64,000 bases of DNA from Bog-532 sp963732345 (GTDB taxonomy: Bacteria; Actinomycetota; Actinomycetes; Streptosporangiales; Streptosporangiaceae). The notes under the pieces were generated by a model. It ran no database searches. It was given only the letters and a program-made list of their open reading frames with translations, and was not told the DNA's origin. This document shows positions 43,311 through 56,405 of this stretch, one piece after another (position 1 is the stretch's first letter; each line of letters begins with the position of its first letter). The stretch is from the NCBI GenBank assembly GCA_963732345.1, contig CAVSZI010000001.1, positions 62,001-126,000 of the forward strand. The letters run 5' to 3'. Both the position numbers and the translations under genes were made by a program.

Positions 43311-45218
43311 TCAGCCTTCCCGGGCTCCGCGGGACTTGCGCGCGCGCATGCGGCCGCGCTCCTTGCCGTCCAGTACGGCCTTGCGCAGGCGGACGGCGGA
43401 CGGGGAAACCTCGACGCACTCGTCGTCGGCGCAGAACTCGAGCGCCTGTTCCAGGCTGAGCAGCCGCGGCGGCACCAGTCGCTCCAGTTCCTCACCGGTG
43501 GACTGGCGGACGTTGGTCACCTTGCGCTCCCGGCAGATATTGACGTCCATTTCGTCGGACCGGGAGTTCTCGCCCACGATCATGCCTTCGTACACCTCGG
43601 TGCCGGGCGAGACGAACAGCGAACCGCGCTCCTGCAGGCTGAACATCGCGTACGCGGCGGCGTTCCCGGAGCGGTCAGCGACCAGCGACCCGGACGGGCG
43701 CGTGCGCAGATCCCCGGACCAGGACTCATACCCCTCGAACACGTGGTGCGCGATGCCGGTACCCCTAGTGTCGGACAGGAACTGCGTGCGGAAGCCGATC
43801 AGGCCGCGGGAGGGCACCACGAAGTCGAGGCGCACCCACCCGGTGCCGTGGTTGGTCATGCTCTCCATCCGGCCCTTGCGCACCGCGAGCAGGGAGGTCA
43901 CGGCCCCGAGGTAGTCCTCGGGCACGTCGACGGCCAGCCGCTCCACCGGCTCGTGGACCTTGCCGTCCACCTCGCGGGTTACCACCTGGGGACGGCCGAC
44001 GGTCAGCTCGTAACCTTCGCGCCGCATGGTCTCCACCAGGACGGCCAGCGCCAGCTCGCCGCGGCCCTGCACCTCCCAGGTGTCCGGCCGCTCGGTGGGC
44101 AGCACCCGCAGCGACACGTTACCGACCAGTTCCCGGTCGAGACGGTCCTTGACCAGCCGTGCGGTCACCTTCGTACCCTTTTCGCGACCGGCCAGCGGCG
44201 AGGTGTTCACGCCGATCGTCATGGAGATCGCGGGCTCGTCCACGGTGATGAGCGGCAGCGGGCGCGGGTCGTCCACGTCGGCGATCGTCTCGCCGATCAT
44301 GATGTCCGGTATCCCGGCGATCGCGACGATGTCCCCCGGGCCGGCGGAATTGGCCGGTACACGGTCCAGCGCCTCGGTCAGGAACAGATCGGAGATCTTC
44401 ACCCGCTCCAGGGAACCGTCCCGGCGGGACAGCACGGCCTGCTGGCCGCGCGACATCGTGCCGTTGTAGATGCGGCAGAGCGCGATCCGGCCCAGGTAGG
44501 ACGACGCGTCCAGGTTCGTGACGTGCGCCTGCAGGGGCGCGTCCGGGTCGTACGACGGCGCCGGCACCGTCTCGCGGAGCACCTGGAACAGCGGCTCCAG
44601 GTCCGGGGAGGCCGGCAGTTCGCCGTCGGCCGGCCGCTCGAGGGCCGCGCGCCCGGCGCGGGCGGACGCGTAGACGATCGGGAACTCGATCTGCTCCTCG
44701 GTCGCGTCGAGGTCGATGAACAGCTCGTAGCAGGCGTCCACGACCTCGGCGATCCGGGCGTCGGGCCGGTCCACCTTGTTGATCACGAGGATGACGGGAA
44801 GCCTGGCCTCCAGCGTCTTGCGGAGCACGAACCTGGTCTGCGGCAGCGGCCCCTCGCTCGCGTCCACCAGCAGCACGACGCCGTCCACCATGGACAGGCC
44901 GCGCTCGACCTCGCCGCCAAAGTCCGCGTGCCCGGGCGTGTCGACGATGTTGATGACGAGCCCGTCGTGATGCACCGCGGTGTTCTTGGCCAGGATCGTT
45001 ATGCCCTTCTCCCGCTCCAGGTCGCCGGAATCCATCACCCGCTCGGCGACGTGCGATCCGGCGCGGAACGCACCGGACTGCCACAGCATGGCGTCCACCA
45101 GCGTGGTCTTGCCGTGGTCGACATGCGCGACGATCGCGACGTTCCTGATCTCGTCGCGGGTCGCGCGGGTCTGCGATTCGCCGACGGCCGGGCCGGCCTG
45201 GACATTACGTGTGGGCAT
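43311..45218 (-). CDS. typA: Ribosome-associated GTPase TypA/BipA
   Basis: 635 aa from ATG 45218; a longer open frame upstream is Arg/Pro-rich and antisense to the next gene. GTPase motifs are AHVDHGKTTLVDAML (G1), EREKGITILAKNTA (G2), DTPGHADFGGEVERG (G3) and NKVDRPDARI (G4). The EF-G-like C-terminal half has VPSRGLIGFRTQFLSDTRGT, as in BipA. It binds 70S ribosomes and aids 50S assembly and stress adaptation. It is convergent with the small membrane protein gene. Confidence 0.96.
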   Translation of the reverse strand: MPTRNVQAGPAVGESQTRATRDEIRNVAIVAHVDHGKTTLVDAMLWQSGAFRAGSHVAERVMDSGDLEREKGITILAKNTAVHHDGLVINIVDTPGHADFGGEVERGLSMVDGVVLLVDASEGPLPQTRFVLRKTLEARLPVILVINKVDRPDARIAEVVDACYELFIDLDATEEQIEFPIVYASARAGRAALERPADGELPASPDLEPLFQVLRETVPAPSYDPDAPLQAHVTNLDASSYLGRIALCRIYNGTMSRGQQAVLSRRDGSLERVKISDLFLTEALDRVPANSAGPGDIVAIAGIPDIMIGETIADVDDPRPLPLITVDEPAISMTIGVNTSPLAGREKGTKVTARLVKDRLDRELVGNVSLRVLPTERPDTWEVQGRGELALAVLVETMRREGYELTVGRPQVVTREVDGKVHEPVERLAVDVPEDYLGAVTSLLAVRKGRMESMTNHGTGWVRLDFVVPSRGLIGFRTQFLSDTRGTGIAHHVFEGYESWSGDLRTRPSGSLVADRSGNAAAYAMFSLQERGSLFVSPGTEVYEGMIVGENSRSDEMDVNICRERKVTNVRQSTGEELERLVPPRLLSLEQALEFCADDECVEVSPSAVRLRKAVLDGKERGRMRARKSRGAREG

Positions 45219-45375
45219 GCGGGAATCTCGCTCGGTTCTGTGCCGGGGAGGTGCCGCGCGATGCGGCGGCCTGGCCAGTCTATGCGGCCCCGGCCGGCGC
45301 GGGAGTGGTGCGCGCCGCACGGCGGGAATGCGCTGGCTCCCCCGGGCTCCTGCTGGCAGAACACCCAGATGCCCG

Positions 45376-46436
45376 ATGGCATTCCTGCTCAATGAGGGCC
45401 GACTGAGGGTCGCCGGGCACCCGCGGGGCCTTAGCGGCCGTCCGCGCATCAGGGCCAGCACCGGGCGGGCCGAGCCGCAGCGGCCGCCGGCCGGGCGCCA
45501 CGACGAGGAGGTCACCGACCTCAAGGTGCTGGTGCAGGCGATCCGGCTGGCCGCGCGGGAGCTCCGGATCCCGGCGGCGCACAGCCCGTGGCTTCCGGCG
45601 CTGCCCGCGACGCTGCTGCTCAGTGACCTGACCCGGGACCACGGCCTGAGCGCCGCGGACGGGCTCCCGGCGGTCCCGTTCGGCGTGGATGATCTGCCCG
45701 CGGCGCAGGAGCAGCGGCCGGCCGTCATCAGCCTGGACACCTTCGGGCACATGATGGCGGCGGGCGGGCCGCGCAGTGGCCGGTCCCAGCTGCTCCGGAC
45801 CATCGCGGCCGCCGCGGCCGTCACGCTGCCGGTCTCCGATGTGCACATCTACGGCATCGACTGCGGGAACGGCGCGCTGCTGCCGCTCGCCGACCTGCCG
45901 CACTGCGGCGCCGTGGTCACCCGCACCCAGGGTGAGCGGGCCGCCCGGCTGATCACCCGGCTCGGCGAGGAGGTCAGCCGGCGCCAGGACCTGCTGGCCG
46001 ACGGCGGTTTCGCCGACATCGGCGAGCAGGGGTCATGAAGTCGTTCGACGGGCCGGGGCTCGGGGCGGCGGAGTTCGCCGGGGCGGTGGCCGAATTCACC
46101 GGCCCCGGCGTCGTGATCATCGACGACGCGGAACAGCATCGCGACTGCGACGCCGAGAGCGAGCTGAGCAAGCTGATCAACTTCGGCGCGGACGCCGGGC
46201 TGGGGCTGGTGATCGGCGGCGATGCCGAGGCGCTGAGCGGCGGGTTCGGCGGGTGGCACGTCGAGGCCCGGCGGGCCCGGCGCGGGTGCCTGATCGCCCC
46301 GCAGTCCCTGCCCGAGGGCGACCTGATCGGGGTGCGGCTGCCGCGCAGCGTGACCGGGCAGCCGGTACGTCCCGGTCGGCCCCTGCTCAACACCGGGGAC
46401 GGGAACCTGGTGACCGTGACCGTCCCCAGCGGCTGA
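45376..46436 (+). pseudogene. FtsK/EccC-type ATPase remnant
   Basis: Two abutting frames. Frame 1 (45376-46038) has LKVLVQAIRLAARELRIPAA, then a Walker-A-like AAGGPRSGRSQLLRT, IYGIDCGNGALLPLADLPHC and RLGEEVSRRQDLLADGGFAD. Frame 2 (46035-46436) has GPGVVIIDDAEQHRDCDAES (Walker B), GGDAEALSGGFGGWHVEARR and ARRGCLIAPQSLPEGDLIGV. These match the third ATPase domain and C-terminus of EccC/FtsK-like proteins of about 800 aa or more. The N-terminal domains and the segment between the two pieces are missing. The TGA/ATG overlap could still let both short products be made. Confidence 0.65.
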
Positions 46437-46477
46437 TCCGGATCCGCAGCCGCGCGGCGGAGCGGCGCGCGCGATTG

Positions 46478-46732
46478 CTACCGCCGGGTCCGCTGCGCCT
46501 TCTGCTGGGCCTGCCGCCGGGCGGTCCGGGCCGCCGCGACGGCGCGATTGCGGAACATCACCGCGAAGACGCAGCTGACCATGGCACAGGCCAGCATGAG
46601 GACCAGGAAAACGAGGGCGATGGTCTGCGCCTTGGCCGCGAAGGCCACGATCGCCCCGGCCAGCATGACGACGGCGGCCATCAGGGTGGCCTGGCTCCGG
46701 GCGTGCGTGCCCGCGATCGGTCCTCGTGCCAT
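46478..46732 (-). CDS. Small two-helix membrane protein with basic tail
   Basis: 84 aa from the ATG at 46732. Two hydrophobic helices (TLMAAVVMLAGAIVAFAA; IALVFLVLMLACAMVSCVFA) are followed by a strongly basic tail (RNRAVAAARTARRQAQQKAQ). Third positions are G/C-rich. Its family is unknown. It is convergent with the FtsK remnant and lies 75 bp beyond the phosphatase gene's stop on the same strand. Confidence 0.6.
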   Translation of the reverse strand: MARGPIAGTHARSQATLMAAVVMLAGAIVAFAAKAQTIALVFLVLMLACAMVSCVFAVMFRNRAVAAARTARRQAQQKAQRTRR

Positions 46733-46807
46733 GCTCTTATTCTCGCCTATCCGGGGCGGTGCTCCGGTGCGCCGCTGCGGGGGGCGGTCGCTGGGGCGGG
46801 GCGGGCG

Positions 46808-49456
46808 TCAGAGGGCGCGGAGGACGAGGAGCGCCATGTCGTCGGTGCGCGGGCCGGCCCCGAAGTCCTCGGCCGCGCGATGGATCCGGGCCGCGACGGC
46901 TCCGGCGTTCAGGCCGCCGCACCGCGCCAGCACCCGGGCCAGGCCGTCATCGTCGTCCAGGAGCCGGCCGACGGCGTCCCTGCGTTCGGTGATGCCGTCG
47001 GTCACCGACAGCAGCAGGTCGCCGGGGTAGAGGTAAACGGTCTGGGGCGTGAAGGTCAGATCGCCCATGACGCCGAGCAGAGGCTGCGGCTGCGCGGCCG
47101 GCTGCGGAAGCGCCCGGGCCGGAGCGCGGGCGGGACCCGCCGAGGCCGGCACCGGGGCGGGACGAGCCGGGGGCGAGGGCGGGGAGCAGGCGCGGAGCAG
47201 GAGCGGAAGCGGATGCCCGGCCGAGACCAGCCGGAGCCGGACGGCGGCCCCGGTCCCCTCCTCCCCCTGGGCGGCGGGTACCCCGCCCTGCTCTGGGTGC
47301 CGGGAGGAGCCGGCGAGGACGGTGAGCTCGCCGTGCAGCAGGGTGATGAACCGGGCTCGCGGGCCCTCTTCCAGGATGAGCTGGTTCAGCCGGCCGACGA
47401 CGTCGGCGACGTCGTGGCCTTCCCGGGCGAGGATCCGCAGCGCGTGCCGGGCCAGGCCAGTGACGGCGGCCGCTTCCGGCCCGGTGCCACAGACGTCACC
47501 GATCGCGAACCGCCACCGGTTCTCACCGGCGGGAAATACGTCGTAGAAGTCGCCGCCAACCTCGTTGCCCTCTCCCGCGACCTCGTGCGCCACCGCGAGG
47601 TCCACGCGGGGAATCCGGGGCAGCTCCGGCGGCAGGAGGCTGCGCTGCAACGCCTGACTGGTCAGCTGCTGCTGCTCATAGAGCCGCGCGTTGTCGAGAG
47701 CGAGGGCGGCGCGGCGGGCGAGGTCCTCGGTCAGCTCGAGCGCTTCCCGCGGCGGCCGGTCACCGCGGGGACGGCCGATCACGACCACGCCGAGGCTGCG
47801 CCCGCGCGCCGCGAGCGGGAAGCACCAGGCGGAGTCGGACGCCAGGACCACCGCCTCGTCGGTGCGCTCCGGGCCCGCGCCCATGGCCAGTGACCAGCTC
47901 TGGCCGGCTTGGTCGGCCTCGGGCGGCCCGGCGATGGCGAGCAGGGCGGCCAGCGGGTCGATGAGTGACTCGTCGGCGTGCCATACGTAGGCGGGATGCA
48001 GGGAACCGGCGTCGTCGGCCAGCAGCACCGCACACCATGACGCCAGGCGCGGGACGATGAGCTGGGCGATCAGCGAGATGGTCTTCTCCTGATCCAGCGT
48101 GCTGGCCAGCAACTCGCTGGCCTCGGCGAGAAAGCCGATCCGGCCGCGCCGCCTGCGCTCGAGCTCACTGAGCCGCGCCCGCTCCAGCGACATGGCCACC
48201 CGGTCGGCGACGCGCTGCAGCTTCGCGGCGTCGCTGCCGTCGAACCGGTCGGGTGCGGTGGCGGCGGCCCCCAGCACCCCCGTCACCCGCCCGTCGACCA
48301 GGAACGGCACAGTCACCAGTGATTCCGCCGTGGCGCCGTCGGCGAACACCACGGGCACCGACGGCGCGAACAGGGACTCGGAGACGCCGACGCCGGCGGC
48401 GGCCCGCACCCGTAGCTCGCCGTCCTCGTCCGCGACGAGAGCGTAGGCGGCGTCGGCCGTGACGACATCCCGGGCGGTCTCGACGGTGTGCCGGAGCAGT
48501 TCGTCATAGCTGAGCGTGCCGAGATCCGGCCGCAGGGCTGATGCAGCGTCGTCGCCGGCCACGCCGGCCAACCGGTCAGCGGCTCCGTCCCGTCCCGCGG
48601 GCCCGGCGATCATGGCGGCGCCGTGCGCGGTTCCGGCCGCGGCCGGCACGGTCTCCGTGGTTACGGCCTCGGTGGTCACCGTCTCCGCGGGCGCGGTCTC
48701 CGGCGTCACCGGTATCGCAGCCCCGGACGGCGCGGAGGCGGGCGGCGCGGAGGCGGGCGGCGCGGAGGCGGGCGGCGCGGAGGCGGGCGGCGCGGAGGCG
48801 GGCGGCGCGGAGGCGGGCGGCGCGGAGGTCTGGGGTGGAGCACCGGAACTGCCCGCCCCCGCAGCCGCACCAGCGGCCGTCGGCCCGGCTGAGCCGCGCC
48901 CCGTCCCGGCCGCGCTGATCCGGTCCGGCCGGGCTTCCTCCGTCCAGGCTTGCTCGGCCCAGATGTCGTTCGCGCCGCCCGCGGCGGTCGTAGCGGACGG
49001 CGGGCGGGCTGCCCCATCGAACGCCTCGTGGTCACGGTCGCGCGCCAGGCTCATCCGGAACCACACCGCCTTGGCGGTCCTCGCGTAGGTGACGCCCCAC
49101 GATGAGGCCAGGACCGACGGCAGCAGCAGGCCCCGGCCGCGTTCCGCCGAGACGCTCGCCGCCTTGGGAATGTCGGGCAGCGTCCGGGCCGGATGGCGGT
49201 CGCGGACCGCCACCTCCAGCTCGCCGGAGGTCAGCCGGCAGGTGACGTCGAGCGGGGTCCCCGCGTGCACCACCGCGTTCGTGACCAGCTCGCTGGTGAG
49301 GAGAACGGCGTCATCGACTAGCCTGTCAGGGTCCCAGCTCCGGGCCGCGATGTCCCAGGACCGCAGGATCTGGCGAACGAAACGGCGGGCGGCCGCGGCG
49401 GCCGCGGGCTCGGGCTGGTATGCCGCGGACGCGACGAGGTCGCTTCGTCCCCTCAC
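46808..49456 (-). CDS. Multidomain RsbW-like kinase / GAF / PP2C (SpoIIE) phosphatase
   Basis: 882 aa from GTG 49456; the frame is open to 49543 but lacks conserved residues there. An N-terminal HATPase_c_2 domain (DDAVLLTSELVTNAVVHAGT; ERGRGLLLPSVLASSWGV) is followed by a Pro/Ala linker with six PPASA units. Two GAF-like regions come next (VTADAAYALVADEDGELRVR; LIVPRLASWCAVLLADDAGS), then the PP2C/SpoIIE phosphatase (VGGDFYDVFPAGENRWRFAI; GDVCGTGPEAAAVTGLARHA; LLLSVTDGITERRD; RTDDMALLVL). It should act in a partner-switching pathway that controls an anti-sigma or STAS protein. It is divergent from the hybrid kinase, suggesting joint signalling. Confidence 0.9.
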   Translation of the reverse strand: MRGRSDLVASAAYQPEPAAAAAARRFVRQILRSWDIAARSWDPDRLVDDAVLLTSELVTNAVVHAGTPLDVTCRLTSGELEVAVRDRHPARTLPDIPKAASVSAERGRGLLLPSVLASSWGVTYARTAKAVWFRMSLARDRDHEAFDGAARPPSATTAAGGANDIWAEQAWTEEARPDRISAAGTGRGSAGPTAAGAAAGAGSSGAPPQTSAPPASAPPASAPPASAPPASAPPASAPPASAPSGAAIPVTPETAPAETVTTEAVTTETVPAAAGTAHGAAMIAGPAGRDGAADRLAGVAGDDAASALRPDLGTLSYDELLRHTVETARDVVTADAAYALVADEDGELRVRAAAGVGVSESLFAPSVPVVFADGATAESLVTVPFLVDGRVTGVLGAAATAPDRFDGSDAAKLQRVADRVAMSLERARLSELERRRRGRIGFLAEASELLASTLDQEKTISLIAQLIVPRLASWCAVLLADDAGSLHPAYVWHADESLIDPLAALLAIAGPPEADQAGQSWSLAMGAGPERTDEAVVLASDSAWCFPLAARGRSLGVVVIGRPRGDRPPREALELTEDLARRAALALDNARLYEQQQLTSQALQRSLLPPELPRIPRVDLAVAHEVAGEGNEVGGDFYDVFPAGENRWRFAIGDVCGTGPEAAAVTGLARHALRILAREGHDVADVVGRLNQLILEEGPRARFITLLHGELTVLAGSSRHPEQGGVPAAQGEEGTGAAVRLRLVSAGHPLPLLLRACSPPSPPARPAPVPASAGPARAPARALPQPAAQPQPLLGVMGDLTFTPQTVYLYPGDLLLSVTDGITERRDAVGRLLDDDDGLARVLARCGGLNAGAVAARIHRAAEDFGAGPRTDDMALLVLRAL
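48731..48820 (-). repeat. Six perfect 15-bp tandem units in the phosphatase linker
   Basis: CGCGGAGGCGGGCGG repeated six times exactly, with a partial seventh; codes PPASA units on the minus strand. Confidence 0.92.
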
Positions 49457-49667
49457 GTGCCCTCGGTCCTCACTGACTGGCGTGCGATTAATCGCGGTTA
49501 GCGCTGAGCCATTCACTCCATCGTGACAGACTCGTGAGATCAATACTTTCTATCGGGACATCCTAAAAAACTTACTAGAGAACGATAGGCCGGCTTGGCG
49601 AGGATAGGAGTACGGCCACAAAGCACGTCGGCGCCACCCGCGGCGCAAATGCCTTGGAGGGAGCACC
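49457..49667. promoter_or_regulatory. Divergent promoter region between phosphatase and hybrid kinase
   Basis: 211 bp with a pronounced A/T-rich core at 49535-49595 (AATACTTTCTATCGGGACAT; AAAAAACTTACTAGAGAAC). It probably drives both genes. No operator recognised. Confidence 0.45.
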
Positions 49668-53194
<3,527 letters not shown>

Positions 53195-53216
53195 GCCGGC
53201 CGAAGGAGATCCTGAG

Positions 53217-54011
53217 GTGACGAACAAGGCACGGATCCTGCTCGTCGACGACCGTTCGGAGAACCTGGTCGCCCTGGAGGCGATCCTGTCCTCCCTCAAC
53301 CAGGCCCTCGTGCCGGTCCGCTCCGGTGAGGAAGCGCTCAAGGCGCTGCTGGTCGACGAGTTCGCGGTCATCCTGCTGGACGTGGTCATGCCCGGCATGG
53401 ACGGCTTCGAGACTGCCGCGCACATCAAGCGGCGGCCGAAGACCCACGACGTCCCGATCATCTACCTCACGGCGGCCAGCTCCGAGCCGGACCACGCGTT
53501 CCGCGGGTATGCGTCCGGCGCGGTGGACTACATTTCCAAGCCGTTCGACCCGTGGGTCCTGCGCGCGAAGGTCTCGGTCTTCGTCGAGCTGTACGTCAAG
53601 AACCGGCAGTTGCGGGAACAGGCCGAGCTGCTGCGGAGCCAGCTGGACAAGGACGCGGGCAGGAACGCGGGAAAAAACGCGGGCAAGAACGCGGGCAGGG
53701 GCGCGGCCCGGCGGGCCATCCCGGCCCTCAGCAGCGCGCCGGAATCCGCCGATCCGGCGGCCGCGGGGGTAACCGACCTCGCGGAGTCCGCAGGGCCGGA
53801 CGGCCCGGACAGCGACGCGGCGGACACGGGCGGCGCGCAGACGCTGCTGCTGGAGCTGTCGGGGCGCCTGGCGGCGGTGGAGGACCTGGTGGGCGTGCTG
53901 TCGGCACAGCCAGCGATCAACTCGGACCACGTGCTCGCCGACTGCGCCGCCCAGCTAGAACACCGGGTGGGGCGGCTCCGGGACGCCCTCGACGCGCTCC
54001 GCGTCGGTTAG
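53217..54011 (+). CDS. Response regulator (receiver plus coiled-coil)
   Basis: 264 aa from GTG 53217, with AAGGAG nine bases upstream. A receiver domain at residues 1-125 (ARILLVDDRSENLVALEAIL; phospho-Asp in VILLDVVMPGMDGFE; YISKPFDPWVLRAKV) is followed by a coiled-coil (LYVKNRQLREQAELLRSQLD), an AGKN-repeat linker and a C-terminal helical part (LLLELSGRLAAVEDLVGVLS). There is no DNA-binding domain. It sits 22 bp after the hybrid kinase, so it is a likely phosphotransfer partner. Its last 57 bp overlap the acyltransferase gene on the other strand. Confidence 0.88.
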   Translation: MTNKARILLVDDRSENLVALEAILSSLNQALVPVRSGEEALKALLVDEFAVILLDVVMPGMDGFETAAHIKRRPKTHDVPIIYLTAASSEPDHAFRGYASGAVDYISKPFDPWVLRAKVSVFVELYVKNRQLREQAELLRSQLDKDAGRNAGKNAGKNAGRGAARRAIPALSSAPESADPAAAGVTDLAESAGPDGPDSDAADTGGAQTLLLELSGRLAAVEDLVGVLSAQPAINSDHVLADCAAQLEHRVGRLRDALDALRVG

Positions 54012-54863
54012 CGGCCCGCGGCCGGCCAGCGGCCCCGCACCGGTCATCGGCCCGTGGCCGGCCAGCGGCCACGCACCGGTCATCGGCCCGGCGCCGGTCA
54101 TCGGCCCGGTGCCGGTCATCGGCTCTGAGCCAGCCAGCGGTCCCGGCTCGGGCAGCGGTCCCGGCTCGGCGAGCGGCTCCGGGTCGCGGCCGCCGGCCCG
54201 CATGGGCAGCCACCCGTCGCCCGCGACGTAGGCACGGATAATCTTGGCCGGGACCCCGGCCACCACGCAGTGGTCGGGGACGTGTCCCCGGACCACGGAC
54301 CCGGCTCCGACCACGACGTTCCGCCCGATGACCGTGCCGGGCAGGATGATCGCCCCGGCGCCGAGCCAGGTACCGGTGCCGACCGACACCGGCGCGTTGG
54401 ATGGCCACTGCCGCCCGATCGGGGCGTCGGGGTCGGCGTAGCCGTGGTTCTGGTCGGTGATGTAGACGTACGGCCCGGCGAAGACGTCGTCGCCGATCCC
54501 AATCGACTCGTGCGCGACGATGTGCGTACCGCGGCCGATCACGCAGCGATCACCGATCCGCAGCAGCGGGACCGGCCCGAGTTCCTGGCCCGGCACGGTG
54601 CCCGCGGATATCGAAACGTGCTGGCCGAGAACCGTGTCCGCGCCCACCTCGATCCACGGCTCGCCGAAGATGGCGCCGGACGGGAAAACGAGGACCGAGC
54701 CCGGCCCGAACGCCGCGAACCGGCTCCCGGCAGGGGTATCCGCGGTGACCGCCCCGGCGCGCTGGATGGCCTGCCAGGCCCAGTGCACGGCGCGCTGGCC
54801 CAGGGCGCGGCGGTTCAGCGCCCGGTTCCTGGCCAGGGCGGCCCGCCATGACACGCCGGACAA
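53955..54863 (-). CDS. Left-handed beta-helix acyltransferase (maltose/galactoside acetyltransferase type)
   Basis: 302 aa from TTG 54863, chosen because GGAGGAG lies five bases upstream; the frame is open to 54911. Hexapeptide repeats run from FGPGSVLVFPSGAIFGEPWI through DRCVIGRGTHIVAHESIGIG to GTWLGAGAIILPGTVIGRNV and VAGVPAKIIRAYV. The catalytic His is in YITDQNHGYADPDAPIGRQW. It should transfer an acetyl or other acyl group to a sugar. The last 60 residues are repeats (GPMTGAGPMTGAW) that have no counterpart in the family and whose end overlaps the response regulator gene antisense. Confidence 0.85.
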   Translation of the reverse strand: MSGVSWRAALARNRALNRRALGQRAVHWAWQAIQRAGAVTADTPAGSRFAAFGPGSVLVFPSGAIFGEPWIEVGADTVLGQHVSISAGTVPGQELGPVPLLRIGDRCVIGRGTHIVAHESIGIGDDVFAGPYVYITDQNHGYADPDAPIGRQWPSNAPVSVGTGTWLGAGAIILPGTVIGRNVVVGAGSVVRGHVPDHCVVAGVPAKIIRAYVAGDGWLPMRAGGRDPEPLAEPGPLPEPGPLAGSEPMTGTGPMTGAGPMTGAWPLAGHGPMTGAGPLAGRGPLTDAERVEGVPEPPHPVF

Positions 54864-54917
54864 CGGTACTCCTCCAAAGACCAAGAACCAAGCCGCCGAA
54901 CGAACATTCACCGAGTC

Positions 54918-56291
54918 CTAGGCCAGCGGAAGCGCGCCGCCCCCGGGGGGCTCAGAGGGCGCTCCCCCGGGCCGGGTTACGGGCAGACGGGCCGAAGGCC
55001 CGACCGGACGCGACCCCGGGCCCTGGTCCGGGTGAGCGTCCGGTGCCACGGCGAGCAGGGGAAGCGGGGCGTCGCGGGGGGCTCCGGGGGGTCGCCCCTC
55101 CGCGCTAACGCTGCCCGCGGCGAGCTGCCCGCAGGCGCCGTCGATTTCCCGGCCGCGGGTGTCCCGGACCGTAACCGGCACGCCGTGGGCTTCCAGCCGG
55201 GCCACGAACTCGTCCTGCGCCGCGGGCCGCGAGGCGGTCCACCGCGATCCGGGCGTGGGGTTGAGCGGGATCAGGTTGACGTGCGCGAGGCGGCCCGCCA
55301 GCAGGCCGCCGAGCAGATCCGCGCGCCAGGCCTGGTCGTTGACGTCGCGGATCAGCGCGTACTCGATCGAGACGCGGCGGCCGGTGACGCCGGCGTAGCG
55401 CCACGCCGCGTCCAGCACCTCGGCCACCTTCCAGCGCCGGTTGACCGGGACCAGCTCGTCCCGGGCCTCGTCGTCGGGGGCGTGCAGCGATACGGCCAGC
55501 GTCACCGGCAGGCCCTCGGCCGCCAGCCGGCCAATCGCCGGGACCAGGCCCACGGTGGACACGGTGACGCCGCGCGCGGAGATACCCAGGCCCGCCGGGG
55601 ACGGCTCGGTCAGACGGCGCACCGCCTGCACGACGCTGCGGTAGTTGGCCAGCGGCTCGCCCATGCCCATGAAGACCACGTTGGAAACCCGTCCCGGGCC
55701 GCCCGGGACCTGGCCCCGGGCCAGCACCCGCGCCCCGGCCACGACCTGCTCCACGATCTCGGCGGTCGACAGGTTACGGGTCAGGCCGGCCTGCCCCGTG
55801 GCGCAGAACGGGCAGGCCATCCCGCAGCCCGCCTGGGAGGAGACGCACATGGTGACGCGGCCCGGGTAGCGCATCAGCACCGACTCGACGTAAGCGCCGT
55901 CGAAGGTCCGCCACAGGGCCTTGCGTGTCGCGCCGTCGTCGCAGGCCAGCTCGCGTTCGGCGGTCAGCAGGCGCGGCAGCAGGGCGTCCGCCAGTTCCTG
56001 ACGGACCGATTGCGGCAGGTCCGTCATCTGGGCCGGGTCCTCGGCCAGCCGCGCGAAATACTGCCGGGACAGCTGATCGGCGCGGAACGGGCGCTCCCCC
56101 AGCTCGGCCACGGCCGCACGGCGTTCGGGCAGCCCCAGGTCGGCAAGGTGACGGGGAGGTTTCGCCCGGCCCCGCGAGCCCGGCGGGCGTTGCGACCCGT
56201 TGCGCCCGGCCGTAAGCCCCGGCGGCAGGTCGGCCGCGAGGGCGGATGCCGGGGCCACGGCGGGCGATGTGCGGGGGCGACGAGGGGACAC
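54918..56291 (-). CDS. rlmN: 23S rRNA (adenine-2503-C2)-methyltransferase RlmN
   Basis: 457 aa; the GTG at 56291 opens the frame. Radical-SAM cluster motif CGMACPFCATGQAGLTRNLS, GMGEPLANY, RGVTVSTVGLVPAI, SLHAPDDEARDELVPVNRRW and the C-terminal catalytic Cys in DTRGREIDGACGQLA are present. It methylates A2503 of 23S rRNA (and a tRNA adenine in some species) using two SAM molecules. About 45 residues before LADLGLPERR and 60 after the catalytic Cys are non-conserved and Pro/Arg-rich. It is divergent from the SUFU gene. Confidence 0.95.
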   Translation of the reverse strand: MSPRRPRTSPAVAPASALAADLPPGLTAGRNGSQRPPGSRGRAKPPRHLADLGLPERRAAVAELGERPFRADQLSRQYFARLAEDPAQMTDLPQSVRQELADALLPRLLTAERELACDDGATRKALWRTFDGAYVESVLMRYPGRVTMCVSSQAGCGMACPFCATGQAGLTRNLSTAEIVEQVVAGARVLARGQVPGGPGRVSNVVFMGMGEPLANYRSVVQAVRRLTEPSPAGLGISARGVTVSTVGLVPAIGRLAAEGLPVTLAVSLHAPDDEARDELVPVNRRWKVAEVLDAAWRYAGVTGRRVSIEYALIRDVNDQAWRADLLGGLLAGRLAHVNLIPLNPTPGSRWTASRPAAQDEFVARLEAHGVPVTVRDTRGREIDGACGQLAAGSVSAEGRPPGAPRDAPLPLLAVAPDAHPDQGPGSRPVGPSARLPVTRPGGAPSEPPGGGALPLA

Positions 56292-56405
56292 AATGCTTCC
56301 GTTCGTCGAAAAGGGTGGCGAAATCCCAGGATAGGCGCTGGCCGGAGCCCGGCGGCGACGCTTCGGAGGCGCGGGAGTCCGATGCGGTTAGCGTAAATTT
56401 TAGGT

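Noticed and set aside
45219..45848. N-terminal extension of TypA
   Set aside because: The frame stays open but is antisense to the FtsK remnant with Arg/Pro-rich product; the conserved protein starts at ATG 45218.
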